DNA of 33,296 nucleotides from NCBI GenBank assembly GCA_020431945.1, contig JAGQHH010000066.1:1-33296 (forward strand), given 5' to 3'. Made by a program: the position numbers and the translations under genes. Below, one piece after another: positions 16,354 through 24,074 of the stretch. Origin of the DNA: Cyanobacteria bacterium HKST-UBA02. GTDB taxonomy: Bacteria; Cyanobacteriota; Vampirovibrionia; Obscuribacterales; Obscuribacteraceae. The first letter of the stretch is position 1. Each line of letters opens with the position of its first letter. Below the pieces are notes generated by a model. It did no database searches. It saw nothing but the letters and a program-made list of their open reading frames with translations, and had not been told where the DNA came from.

Positions 16354-17292
16354 TCAGGGCACGTCGGCTCGACTGAACTCCTGGACGATCATCACTCCAC
16401 CGTCCGTGCGCTTCGCCACGCCCACTCCCACGACAATATTGTCCGGATTGAGGATCTGCCCCCGGTGATTGTTGGGGTTGTCCTTCGGTTCGGCCATCAT
16501 ATTGGCCTCACAGCGAGCCACCATCGCTCTCTGGCTGGCGCGGGGATCGGTGTAAAAAGCCAGATTCTCGCAGACCGGCGCGGCGATGCCCGCAGCCCTG
16601 GCGCGGTCCTGGGGGCTCCGTCCTTCCGGGTCGAAGTGCCCGGTGAAGCCGCGCTTGCACATATCTTCGGCATAAGCCCGGGCTACTGCCGATAGCTCGC
16701 TGCTGCGCCGCACTCTGGCAATGTTGCCGTTACTGGTTCGATCGTTATTGATCAATTGCAGGAGATAAGCCTCCAGCTCTTCGATGGACTCATTGCTCGG
16801 AGGTCGCGGTCTACCCGGGGCGATTCTGAAATGTGTCTCGGTACCGGAGCCGGCAGCAGTCATGTTACAGAGGTGCCCCCAGCTATTGTCGACCTGCATG
16901 AGCTTGAGCCCGTTCCCGACACGCTTGGCATAAACCACCCTGGTGGGCTCTCCCGCCAGGGCCTTGAGGATGCTGTCCGCCACCAGAGGTGATTCCACTA
17001 TCCGGCCGTTGATGCTGATCAGGACATCGCCTTTATCCAGACCGCTGGATTTCGCCGAGCTGCTTCCAAGAATTTGATAGATATAGGTGCCGCGTCGGCG
17101 GCTGCCACCGACATCGACCATGGCCGGATAGCCATAGAAACCCAGGACCTGAGAGGCGGTCATGCGTCTGCTGGTCATGAAGATGAGTTTTTGCTTGGCC
17201 TTAAGCCCGGGAGCGAACCCGATCTCGAGCCCGAGTCCGACGACTGTCAGGGCTGCTAGCAAGATGATTGCGGTGACCTTTCGATAATGCAT
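16354..17292 (-). CDS. Exported PDZ plus CAP/SCP-domain protein
   Basis: This 312-residue protein has an N-terminal signal or anchor helix (residues 6-26), a PDZ domain (about 68-125: YIYQILGSSSAKSSGLDKGDVLISINGRIV) and a C-terminal CAP/SCP domain (about 170-308). The CAP cavity tetrad is visible: H219 in GHFDPEGRSP, E242 in CENLA, H276 in NNHRGQIL and E305 in QEF. Bacterial CAP domains are mostly extracytoplasmic and of uncertain activity; some bind lipids. PDZ domains bind peptide termini or gate proteases. It is the last gene of a three-gene operon, starting three bases after the redoxin stop, and its partners are also exported. Confidence 0.88.
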   Translation of the reverse strand: MHYRKVTAIILLAALTVVGLGLEIGFAPGLKAKQKLIFMTSRRMTASQVLGFYGYPAMVDVGGSRRRGTYIYQILGSSSAKSSGLDKGDVLISINGRIVESPLVADSILKALAGEPTRVVYAKRVGNGLKLMQVDNSWGHLCNMTAAGSGTETHFRIAPGRPRPPSNESIEELEAYLLQLINNDRTSNGNIARVRRSSELSAVARAYAEDMCKRGFTGHFDPEGRSPQDRARAAGIAAPVCENLAFYTDPRASQRAMVARCEANMMAEPKDNPNNHRGQILNPDNIVVGVGVAKRTDGGVMIVQEFSRADVP

Positions 17293-17295
17293 ATA

Positions 17296-17949
17296 TCAGA
17301 GCACTCTTTTGAGCATGGGGAAGAAATGAGTGTAGAGATTGTTCCTGGGATTATGCCCCGTCGAGTCGGAGCGCAGGACGAAGTCCCTGTCCACGAGCTG
17401 AAATCCCGGGATCATGTCGTAGCTGAATTTGTTTACCATATTCTGTTTGCCGACCAGCACATAGCAACCGGCACTGGTGCGCAATCCGAAATTGTTTGCC
17501 CACTGTCGTGCTTCTGCCTGACCGGGCGCCTGCATGCTCGGATTGTAGAGGAGCAGCTGGACGAAAACGATTCGTGGATCACCGAGGCTGAGACCTGTAT
17601 ATCGCTTCAGGAGTTCTTCGAAAGACTGGAGATTCGCCTGGGGCCTCACCCCGCCATAGGGACGGATGCCTGAGCGGTTGGCTCCGGCAAAAGCCTGGCA
17701 GGCCGGACACGACATCCCGATAGGCTCGATGACGATCACTTTTCCTTTGAAAGAAGACAGGCGAATCTTTTTCCCGTCTTGATCGAGAAGCTCCATGTCC
17801 GGATAGTAGTTATTGAGAGCCGGGGGCCAGTATTGAGGATTGTTGGTACGGGCGCCTTTCTGATTGCCTGCCAGGCAGGGCGGCGCCTGAGACAAGGTAA
17901 TGACCGAGAGCAGTACTGCAATAGACAGGAGCATCTTTCGATTCGGCAT
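17296..17949 (-). CDS. Exported thioredoxin-fold redoxin with CPAC motif
   Basis: This 217-residue protein has a Sec signal peptide (residues 1-27, AGNQ after the cleavage region) and a thioredoxin-like domain of the AhpC-TSA/SCO/TlpA group: MELLDQDGKKIRLSSFKGKVIVIEPIGMSCPACQ. The redox motif is C81-P-A-C84, followed by a helix and a late IVFVQLLLYNPSM strand. A periplasmic thiol-disulphide or assembly role is likely; the partner may be the oxidoreductase encoded just upstream. The ATG overlaps that gene's stop as TGATG, so the two are translationally coupled. Two additional cysteines (C25 in the signal region and C162) are not in a motif. Confidence 0.85.
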   Translation of the reverse strand: MPNRKMLLSIAVLLSVITLSQAPPCLAGNQKGARTNNPQYWPPALNNYYPDMELLDQDGKKIRLSSFKGKVIVIEPIGMSCPACQAFAGANRSGIRPYGGVRPQANLQSFEELLKRYTGLSLGDPRIVFVQLLLYNPSMQAPGQAEARQWANNFGLRTSAGCYVLVGKQNMVNKFSYDMIPGFQLVDRDFVLRSDSTGHNPRNNLYTHFFPMLKRVL

Positions 17950-19466
17950 CAGGAGATCACTCTTTTCTTGCGGGCTCGCGCCACCGCCTGCCGGGCTGCG
18001 CTCACTGCCGCCTCGGCACAGGGTAGTCCGAGGGCGCTCGAGTGGGCGAAAGAAATCGAGTCCGGGGAAAGAGCTGTGAGACTGTCCACCAGATCGAAAT
18101 AGCCCGGTCTGGGCACTGCCAGGGCGTGACCCCAGCGGGCCAGGACTATCTCTTCGAGAGCACCGCGGACTTCCGGAGCGACTTTCGAGAGCTGATCCAT
18201 CATCTTCGATGAGAGGGCTTCCCGGTCTCCTTTGAAGAGCAGTACCCTGCCTATGCTGGCTGCTTCATAGGGCTGATAGACGGTGAGCACCGAACCCATT
18301 TCTTCCTTATAGTTACCAGTCATCATATATGGTGTCTCTGCCACGGTAATGTCGGCAAAATCAAGTGGTGGCGCGAACCAGCTATCGAAGGGACCATCGA
18401 AGACTCGTTTGCGCATGAGCAGATTGGCGACCAGATATGATCCATAGCGGAAGCCGAAAAGCGATGCTTTCAGTTTGTCGTCGACCCCGTGGAGAATCCG
18501 GCTGCTAATCATATGCGGTATCGCCACGATCACATGCTTGCATTCGACTCTTGTACGTTTACTGCCCGAGCCGTAGACTACCGAGACACCCCTGTCCGTG
18601 GCTTCGATGGACCAGACGAAGGCGTCGGTGACCACCGAATCGGGCTGATTCTTCTTGACGCTCTCGGCAAGAGCCCGGGACAGAGCCGGGTTGCCGCCTT
18701 CGAACTCGTAGGTGGGAAGATTCAGATCATCCAGAAGGGAAAGCCCGGCAAGAGCCGATACTTGTTTGATTCCTCCGCAGAGGGAAGACTTGCAATAGCT
18801 GTTCAGAAGCGCCAGGAATTTCGGATCGTATGAAGCCAGCGCCGAATGCAGGGTGCTGCCGTCGAGCTTTTTGAGCTCGGCGTGTTTGCGGTAGTCAGCG
18901 AGAATATTCGAGGAGAACATGCCGGAGTATTTCTTCACTTCTTCTTTCAGGCGTGCCAGCTCTTTGCCCGGGGCGGTGCCTGCTTCGCTGCCTGTCAGAG
19001 AGCCGTCCCAGTACCACTTGCTCTCTCCGGTCTCCATCTTCACCGGCTTGAGATCGAGCTCGTGCACCAGCTCGCCGAGATCTCCCTCCATATCGGTGAA
19101 ATACTGGGAGCCGAACGAGTAGTCGATGCCCCGGAAAGAATCGCCGCGAGCGTGACCGCCGGTGCTGTCGTATTGCTCGAGGAGGAGGAAGCTCTCGTCC
19201 TTGAGATAGTGGGCGGCGGATAGCCCCGCTAAGCCTCCACCGACGATGACGAAGTCGACTTTCTTGCTGGTTTTGGACGGTAGTCTCGGGAGTTTCGCGT
19301 CTCTTATGTGGTGACCGACGGTGAAATCGTCGCCTTTCCAGGAAGCGATCTTGTAGGAAGTCCCGGCTCGGGCCGCCCGGTTCAGATCGGTGTGCCAGAA
19401 AAGCGAGGCGCCGAAGGAGAGGGCCACCTTTTTGAGAAAATCTCTTCTCGAGTGGGTTCCGGTCAT
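17949..19466 (-). CDS. Tat-exported FAD-dependent amine oxidase-like oxidoreductase
   Basis: This 505-residue flavoprotein carries a twin-arginine signal, SRRDFLKK (R7-R8), followed by a hydrophobic stretch, so it is probably exported already folded with its cofactor. The FAD-binding Rossmann motif reads VDFVIVGGGLAGLSAAHYL (GGGLAG 76-81), continuing to LLLEQYDSTGGHARGDSF, the pattern of the amine oxidase, protoporphyrinogen oxidase and phytoene desaturase superfamily. A C-terminal FAD-contact segment is present (ISFAHSSALGLPCAEAAVSAARQAV). The substrate is unknown. It is the first gene of a coupled operon with a CPAC redoxin and a PDZ-CAP protein. A TATAAT box (minus strand, 19526-19531) lies about 60 bases upstream. 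Confidence 0.88.
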   Translation of the reverse strand: MTGTHSRRDFLKKVALSFGASLFWHTDLNRAARAGTSYKIASWKGDDFTVGHHIRDAKLPRLPSKTSKKVDFVIVGGGLAGLSAAHYLKDESFLLLEQYDSTGGHARGDSFRGIDYSFGSQYFTDMEGDLGELVHELDLKPVKMETGESKWYWDGSLTGSEAGTAPGKELARLKEEVKKYSGMFSSNILADYRKHAELKKLDGSTLHSALASYDPKFLALLNSYCKSSLCGGIKQVSALAGLSLLDDLNLPTYEFEGGNPALSRALAESVKKNQPDSVVTDAFVWSIEATDRGVSVVYGSGSKRTRVECKHVIVAIPHMISSRILHGVDDKLKASLFGFRYGSYLVANLLMRKRVFDGPFDSWFAPPLDFADITVAETPYMMTGNYKEEMGSVLTVYQPYEAASIGRVLLFKGDREALSSKMMDQLSKVAPEVRGALEEIVLARWGHALAVPRPGYFDLVDSLTALSPDSISFAHSSALGLPCAEAAVSAARQAVARARKKRVIS

Positions 19467-19525
19467 TGATTTTGATTCTCTTCTTCTGAGTTCGTGCTTG
19501 ACAGCTCCGGCCGTCGGATCAATTC

Positions 19526-19553
19526 ATTATATCGATTAAAGCTTCCTGGTCCA
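19526..19553 (-). promoter_or_regulatory. Promoter of the Tat-oxidoreductase operon
   Basis: Read on the minus strand, TGGACC (19553-19548) and a perfect TATAAT (19531-19526) are separated by 16 bp. Transcription would start near 19520, leaving a leader of about 55 bases before the ATG at 19466. The -35 matches four of six positions. Confidence 0.5.
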
Positions 19554-19597
19554 TTTCAGTCCTCATTTGGTAGAAATTCGGTAGAAATGAGGAAGCT
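19540..19597. repeat. Nested inverted and direct repeats in divergent promoter region
   Basis: CCTCATTT (19561-19568) and AAATGAGG (19585-19592) form a perfect inverted repeat; AGCTTCCT (19540-19547) and AGGAAGCT (19590-19597) form another that encloses the first and overlaps its right arm. Inside lie two direct copies of GGTAGAAAT (19569-19577 and 19580-19588) with an 11-bp period, about one helical turn. The layout suits a dimeric regulator acting on one or both divergent operons. Confidence 0.5.
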
Positions 19598-19687
19598 CCG
19601 CCTTCGGACCGTTAAAATGCTTAAGGTTCGGAGACTGGATAATTGAAGTCTGCCAGTTGAGTAAGCAGCTTCGTACAGGTGACGGTA

Positions 19688-21295
19688 ATGGACGTGAAAT
19701 TAATGGAAAAGAGCAAGGAAGCAGCCGGCAAGAGCGACAAGCAATCCGAGAAGAAGTCGGAAAAAATCGAAAAGAGCGAGAAGCTCAGCGCTAAGCTCGG
19801 CAAGATCAAAGAAGGCGGCGCGCCCAAGTATCATGCCAAGCTGAAAGATGATGGCAAACTCTTTGTCCGCAAACGTCTCGAACTCCTGCTCGATCCCGGC
19901 TTCCAGGTGGAAGACGGCATTCTCGCCAACTGTCTCGACGAATCGCTACCCGCCGACGGTGTAGTCACCGGAATCGGTCAGATACAGGGCAAATCGGTTT
20001 GCTTCATGGCCAACGACTCGACGGTCAAAGCCGGATCCTGGGGCTGGCGGACGGTGGAGAAAATCATCCGAATTCAAGAAACCGCTGAAAAATTGAAAGT
20101 ACCCCTGATTTATCTCGTGGACTCGGCCGGAGCCCGGATTACCGACCAGATCGAGATGTTCCCCGGCAGACGCGGCGCCGGCAAAATCTTCCACAATCAA
20201 GTCAAGCTTTCCGGAATGATCCCGCAGATCTGTCTGCTTTTCGGACCTTCCGCCGCCGGTGGCGCCTATATCCCGGCTTTCTGCGACATCGTCATCATGA
20301 ACGAAGGTCGCGCTTCGATGTATCTGGGATCGCCCCGCATGGCCGAGATGGTCATCGGCGAGCGCGTTTCTCTGGAGGAGATGGGCGGCGCCCGCATGCA
20401 CTGCTCGGTGAGCGGCTGCGGCGACGTCCTGGTGCAGTCCGAAGAAGAAGCCATCGAGCTCTGCAAGAAGTATCTCTCTTTCATGCCCAGCAATTGCAGC
20501 AAGAAAGTTCCGGACGTTCCTTCGCAGAAACCGGCTCCTTTCGAGAAGACCCTGGAGCAGATCATTCCCGAGAAAGAGAACATTCCCTTCGATATGTATC
20601 AGGTCATCGACCGGCTCATCGACGAAGGCTCTTTCTTCGAGATGAAGAAGCTCTTCGCGCCGGAGCTGATCACCGGCTTCGGCCGCATCGATGGTCGGGC
20701 TGTCGGGATTATCGCCAACCAGCCCCGGGTCAAAGGCGGCGTGCTCTTCGTCGACTCCGCCGACAAAGCAGCCCGCTTCATCTGGCTCTGCAATGCTTTC
20801 AATATTCCGCTTCTTTTCCTGGCTGACGTGCCGGGCTTCATGATCGGCACCAAGGTCGAGCGTGATGGAATTATCAGAGCCGGTGCCAAGATGATTTCAG
20901 CCGTCTCTTCCGCCGATGTGCCCAAGATCTCGGTGGTGGTGAGAAAGGCATACGGAGCCGGTCTTTATGCCATGTGCGGTCCGGCTTTCGAGCCTGACGC
21001 CTGTCTCGCTCTTCCCACTGCCTGGATTGCCGTCATGGGTCCGGAAGCAGCGGTCAATGCCGTTTACGCCAAAAAGATCAGCGAGCTTTCCGAATACGAT
21101 CGACCTGCCTTCGTCGAAGAGAAGCGTCGTGAGTATCGCGAAGACGTCGATATCTTCAAGCTCGGCGCCGAGATGGTGGTGGACGGCATGGTGGAGCCGG
21201 AGAATCTCCGCCAGGAGCTGATCAATCGCTATAACGTCTACGCCAGCAAAGAAATCGATCTGCCCCGGAAAAAGCATAGCGTCCTTCCTGTATAG
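19688..21295 (+). CDS. Acyl-CoA carboxylase, carboxyltransferase (beta) subunit
   Basis: This protein transfers the carboxyl group from biotin to an acyl-CoA such as acetyl-, propionyl- or methylcrotonyl-CoA. It has two crotonase-like halves. The first contains DSAGARITDQIEMFPGRRGAGKIFHNQV and GPSAAGGAYIPAFCDIVIM; the second contains NQPRVKGGVLFVDSADKAARFI, LADVPGFMIGTKVERDGIIRAGAK and RKAYGAGLYAMCG. These fit the PccB/MccB-like family of about 500-540 residues. ATG 19688 is preferred because AGGTGA lies five bases before it; a GTG at 19679 would add three residues. The first 45 residues are a Lys/Glu/Ser-rich charged extension not typical of the family. No biotin carboxylase or biotin carrier gene is nearby. 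Confidence 0.93.
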   Translation: MDVKLMEKSKEAAGKSDKQSEKKSEKIEKSEKLSAKLGKIKEGGAPKYHAKLKDDGKLFVRKRLELLLDPGFQVEDGILANCLDESLPADGVVTGIGQIQGKSVCFMANDSTVKAGSWGWRTVEKIIRIQETAEKLKVPLIYLVDSAGARITDQIEMFPGRRGAGKIFHNQVKLSGMIPQICLLFGPSAAGGAYIPAFCDIVIMNEGRASMYLGSPRMAEMVIGERVSLEEMGGARMHCSVSGCGDVLVQSEEEAIELCKKYLSFMPSNCSKKVPDVPSQKPAPFEKTLEQIIPEKENIPFDMYQVIDRLIDEGSFFEMKKLFAPELITGFGRIDGRAVGIIANQPRVKGGVLFVDSADKAARFIWLCNAFNIPLLFLADVPGFMIGTKVERDGIIRAGAKMISAVSSADVPKISVVVRKAYGAGLYAMCGPAFEPDACLALPTAWIAVMGPEAAVNAVYAKKISELSEYDRPAFVEEKRREYREDVDIFKLGAEMVVDGMVEPENLRQELINRYNVYASKEIDLPRKKHSVLPV

Positions 21296-21300
21296 ATCCT

Positions 21301-21738
21301 ATGACACAGAAAGAGAAACAGACGGTATCCGATACCGATAGAAGCGCTTACCGGTGCTTCACCAGAGTCGAGTTGCGCTACGGAGACACCGACCGTCAGG
21401 GGCATATCAACAATGCGGTCTATTGCACTCTTTTCGAGTCCGGCCGCTGCGAATTCCTCTACGAGAACGGCCAGTTCATCTCGGGTCCGGGTAGAGCTTT
21501 TGTCATCGTCAAGCTCACTCTCGACTATCTCAGCGAGATGAATTATCCAGGCACCTGCGAGATCGGGTCGAAGATCCTGTCTCTGGGCAAGTCTTCCATG
21601 GTGGTGGGTCAGGCGATTTTCAAAGACGGTGTCTGCTCATCCACCGCCGAGAGTATCATCGTCCTCACCGACGAGAGTACCCGAAAGTCGACTCCCCTCA
21701 CCGATGAGATCATCGAGAAGCTCAAGCCATACATGTAG
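21301..21738 (+). CDS. Hotdog-fold acyl-CoA thioesterase (4HBT family)
   Basis: This 145-residue protein matches 4-hydroxybenzoyl-CoA thioesterase-like enzymes: VELRYGDTDRQGHINNAVYCTLFESGRCEFL includes the active-site D31 and the following G-H-I-N-N (34-38), and the VIVKLTLDYLSEMNYPGTCEIGSKI strands complete the hotdog fold. Such enzymes hydrolyse acyl-CoA thioesters in the cytoplasm. It starts five bases after the carboxylase subunit stop, so the two form an operon and may act on the same acyl-CoA pool. Specificity cannot be read from the sequence. Its stop lies four bases from that of the convergent PH-like gene. Confidence 0.9.
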   Translation: MTQKEKQTVSDTDRSAYRCFTRVELRYGDTDRQGHINNAVYCTLFESGRCEFLYENGQFISGPGRAFVIVKLTLDYLSEMNYPGTCEIGSKILSLGKSSMVVGQAIFKDGVCSSTAESIIVLTDESTRKSTPLTDEIIEKLKPYM

Positions 21739-21742
21739 TTAC

Positions 21743-22309
21743 TCACCCATCCAGGAGCTTGACTGCATCGGGCAGGCTCTGGCTGGCGGCTTCGACATCG
21801 GGAAAGAGCAGGGAGTGCATGGTTCTGGATTCATGAATCAGACCGTAGACCAGGTGACCGGAGCCGTCTTTGTTTTTCATCACCGTCATGCGCGAGATAC
21901 TGGCGAAGGGGATCCGCTCGATTTTGAATTCTCCCGGGTGTGACACCGAAACGACATTGAGATCTTTCACCGGCTGTCTGTAACGCAGAATGATCAGGGC
22001 TCTATCGCTGATTCCATATATGCAGCGGCTCTGCCTTCGAAAGAAGGCGAGATTGTTCAGGCAGATAACCGAGGACACCAGGACAAAGGCGACTATGAAG
22101 ACCATCGCCGCCTGGACCGGATCACCGTGCTTCGACCAGAGCATAATGAAAAAGAAGCCAGCCAGAATAAATGAGCCTATGATTCCGTTTTTCGTCTCGG
22201 TAAGGTAGTTCGTCGACTTCCCCAGGTCCGGAACCGCCACGAAAGAAAGTTTTTCATCCCCGGAAAGCAAGGATTTAACATGCTCTCGCAAATGATCTTC
22301 CGGGATCAT
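21743..22309 (-). CDS. Membrane protein with bacterial PH-like domain, unknown function
   Basis: This 188-residue protein has two membrane helices (about 42-58 and 66-84) flanked by a polar N-terminus and a cytoplasmic C-terminal domain. The latter (about 95-165: IYGISDRALIILRYRQP... RIPFASISRMTVMKNKDGSGHLVYG) has the Y-x-I-x-x-x-x-L-I-I strand and following V/S-x-I-x-x-M pattern of bacterial PH (bPH/YdbT-like) domains. Function is unknown. It is the last gene of the secG-ubiE-lpxB-ABC operon, beginning four bases after the exporter stop, which suggests a role linked to the envelope. The PH call is by pattern only. Confidence 0.72.
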   Translation of the reverse strand: MIPEDHLREHVKSLLSGDEKLSFVAVPDLGKSTNYLTETKNGIIGSFILAGFFFIMLWSKHGDPVQAAMVFIVAFVLVSSVICLNNLAFFRRQSRCIYGISDRALIILRYRQPVKDLNVVSVSHPGEFKIERIPFASISRMTVMKNKDGSGHLVYGLIHESRTMHSLLFPDVEAASQSLPDAVKLLDG

Positions 22310-22313
22310 CGGA

Positions 22314-24071
22314 TCAGGTGGTGCGCTGGAACTGGGCTTCGAGCAAGCGGGCGTAGGCCTGGTCGCGATTGACCAGCTCTTCGTGGTTGCCTGATTCGAT
22401 TACTTTGCCATTTTCGAGAACGAGAATCTCGTCGGCGTGGCGGATGGTCGAGAGGCGGTGGGCGATGACTATGACGGTGCGGCCTTGCATGAGATTGTTG
22501 AGGGCTTTCTGGACCATGGCCTCCGATTCGTTATCGAGGGAGCTGGTGGCTTCATCCAGGATGAGGATAGGCGCGTCTTTGAGAATCGCCCGGGCGATGG
22601 CGAGACGCTGTTGCTGGCCGCCAGATAGGCGCATGCCCCGCTCGCCGATCATGGTGTCGTATCCCTGGGGCAAGTCGGAGATGAAATCGTGACAGTACGC
22701 TGCCCGGGCTGCTTCGACGATCTGCTCCTGGCTGGCCCTGGTATTGCCGAGCATGATATTTTCGCCGACGGTGGTGTTGAAGAGGAAATTGTCCTGGGTG
22801 ACTACGGCGATCTGACTGCGCAGAGAATTCAGGTCGTACTCCGGAAGGGGTCTGCCGTCGATGAGAATGGCACCGGCGGTGGGGTCGAAGAAGCGAGGCA
22901 CGAGATTGGCGATGGTGGACTTGCCGGCGCCGGAGTTGCCGACCAGGGCTATCATCTTGCCTGCCGGAATGAGTAGATCGATATCTTCGAGCACCAGCTC
23001 TTCGTGACCGGGATATTTGAAGAAGACGTGGGCGAACTTGATGTCGTGGGAACCCGGAGGCAATTCCACGGTGGTCTCCGAATTGGTTAGGGCAGGCTCG
23101 TCGTCGAGCACATCGAAAACACGATCGGCAGCAGCAAGGGCTGGCTGGATGATGCCATTGACCCGGCCGATTGTTTTGAGAGGCGAGTAGAGAAGCATCA
23201 GAGCGATGGTGAAAGAGGTCAGGGCTCCAACGCTCATATGTCCGTGAATGACCTGATCGCCGGCCACCCAGATCACCGCCGCTATTCCGACAACGCCTAT
23301 TTGAGCCAGCACCGGCGACATCAGGGCTTCGTTGCGGACTGCTTTCATGGTGGCATCGAGAAAATCTTGATTGGTTTTTTTAAATCGATCGATCTGATAG
23401 GTCTCGAGATTGAAGGACTGAACGACTTTGACGCCCTGTATCGATTCGCCGAGAACGCCCACCAGATCGCCTATGGCTTCCTGACCGCTGCGGGAGGCTT
23501 TTCTGATTTTCTTGCCGAGAATTTGAACCGGTACGAGAATGAGCGAGAAGATAGAGAGAGCGATGATGCTGAGCCAGAGGCTCTGGTAGATGAGCACGGC
23601 TGCCAGGGAGATGAGGGTGACGGTGCGGCTGATCATCGTCTGGAATGTCTGGGATATGGCGTTCTCGATGACGGCGATGTCGTTGACCACTCTTCCTATG
23701 AGCACGCCGGAAGGATTACCGTGGAAATATTGCAGTGGTTGTTTTTCCAGATGGCAGAAAACATCGTTGCGCAGATCCCTGATGGCGGATGCACCGACAA
23801 GCCTGATCAGATAAGACTCGAGAAAGCGGAAGAGTCCCTGGAGCATGGCGATGACCAGCACCGCCACCGGCACCCAGACCAGAAGATTGGCGCGACCCTC
23901 GACGATGATCTTTTGCAGTCCCTGACCGGCAAGCCAGGCCATGAGAGCTTCCATAGAGCCCGAGGGGACAGCGGCAAGCATCCCGAATACGAAAGGCACG
24001 CCATAGGGTCGGATGTAATTCAACATCCTCCTGTAGGTCTCATAGCTCTTGGTGGAGATAGCCAGTTTCAT
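22314..24071 (-). CDS. ABC exporter, MsbA-like fused permease-ATPase
   Basis: This 585-residue half-transporter has an N-terminal six-helix exporter domain (about 1-310) and a C-terminal ATPase domain with Walker A GNSGAGKST (K384), Q-loop VVTQDNFLF, signature LSGGQQQR, Walker B ILILDEATSSLD and the AHRLSTI switch histidine. It functions as a homodimer in the inner membrane. Because it directly follows lpxB with a three-base gap, the best inference is that it flips lipid A or a lipid A precursor, as MsbA does. The sequence alone cannot exclude a multidrug or other lipid substrate. Confidence 0.92.
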   Translation of the reverse strand: MKLAISTKSYETYRRMLNYIRPYGVPFVFGMLAAVPSGSMEALMAWLAGQGLQKIIVEGRANLLVWVPVAVLVIAMLQGLFRFLESYLIRLVGASAIRDLRNDVFCHLEKQPLQYFHGNPSGVLIGRVVNDIAVIENAISQTFQTMISRTVTLISLAAVLIYQSLWLSIIALSIFSLILVPVQILGKKIRKASRSGQEAIGDLVGVLGESIQGVKVVQSFNLETYQIDRFKKTNQDFLDATMKAVRNEALMSPVLAQIGVVGIAAVIWVAGDQVIHGHMSVGALTSFTIALMLLYSPLKTIGRVNGIIQPALAAADRVFDVLDDEPALTNSETTVELPPGSHDIKFAHVFFKYPGHEELVLEDIDLLIPAGKMIALVGNSGAGKSTIANLVPRFFDPTAGAILIDGRPLPEYDLNSLRSQIAVVTQDNFLFNTTVGENIMLGNTRASQEQIVEAARAAYCHDFISDLPQGYDTMIGERGMRLSGGQQQRLAIARAILKDAPILILDEATSSLDNESEAMVQKALNNLMQGRTVIVIAHRLSTIRHADEILVLENGKVIESGNHEELVNRDQAYARLLEAQFQRTT

Positions 24072-24074
24072 CTC

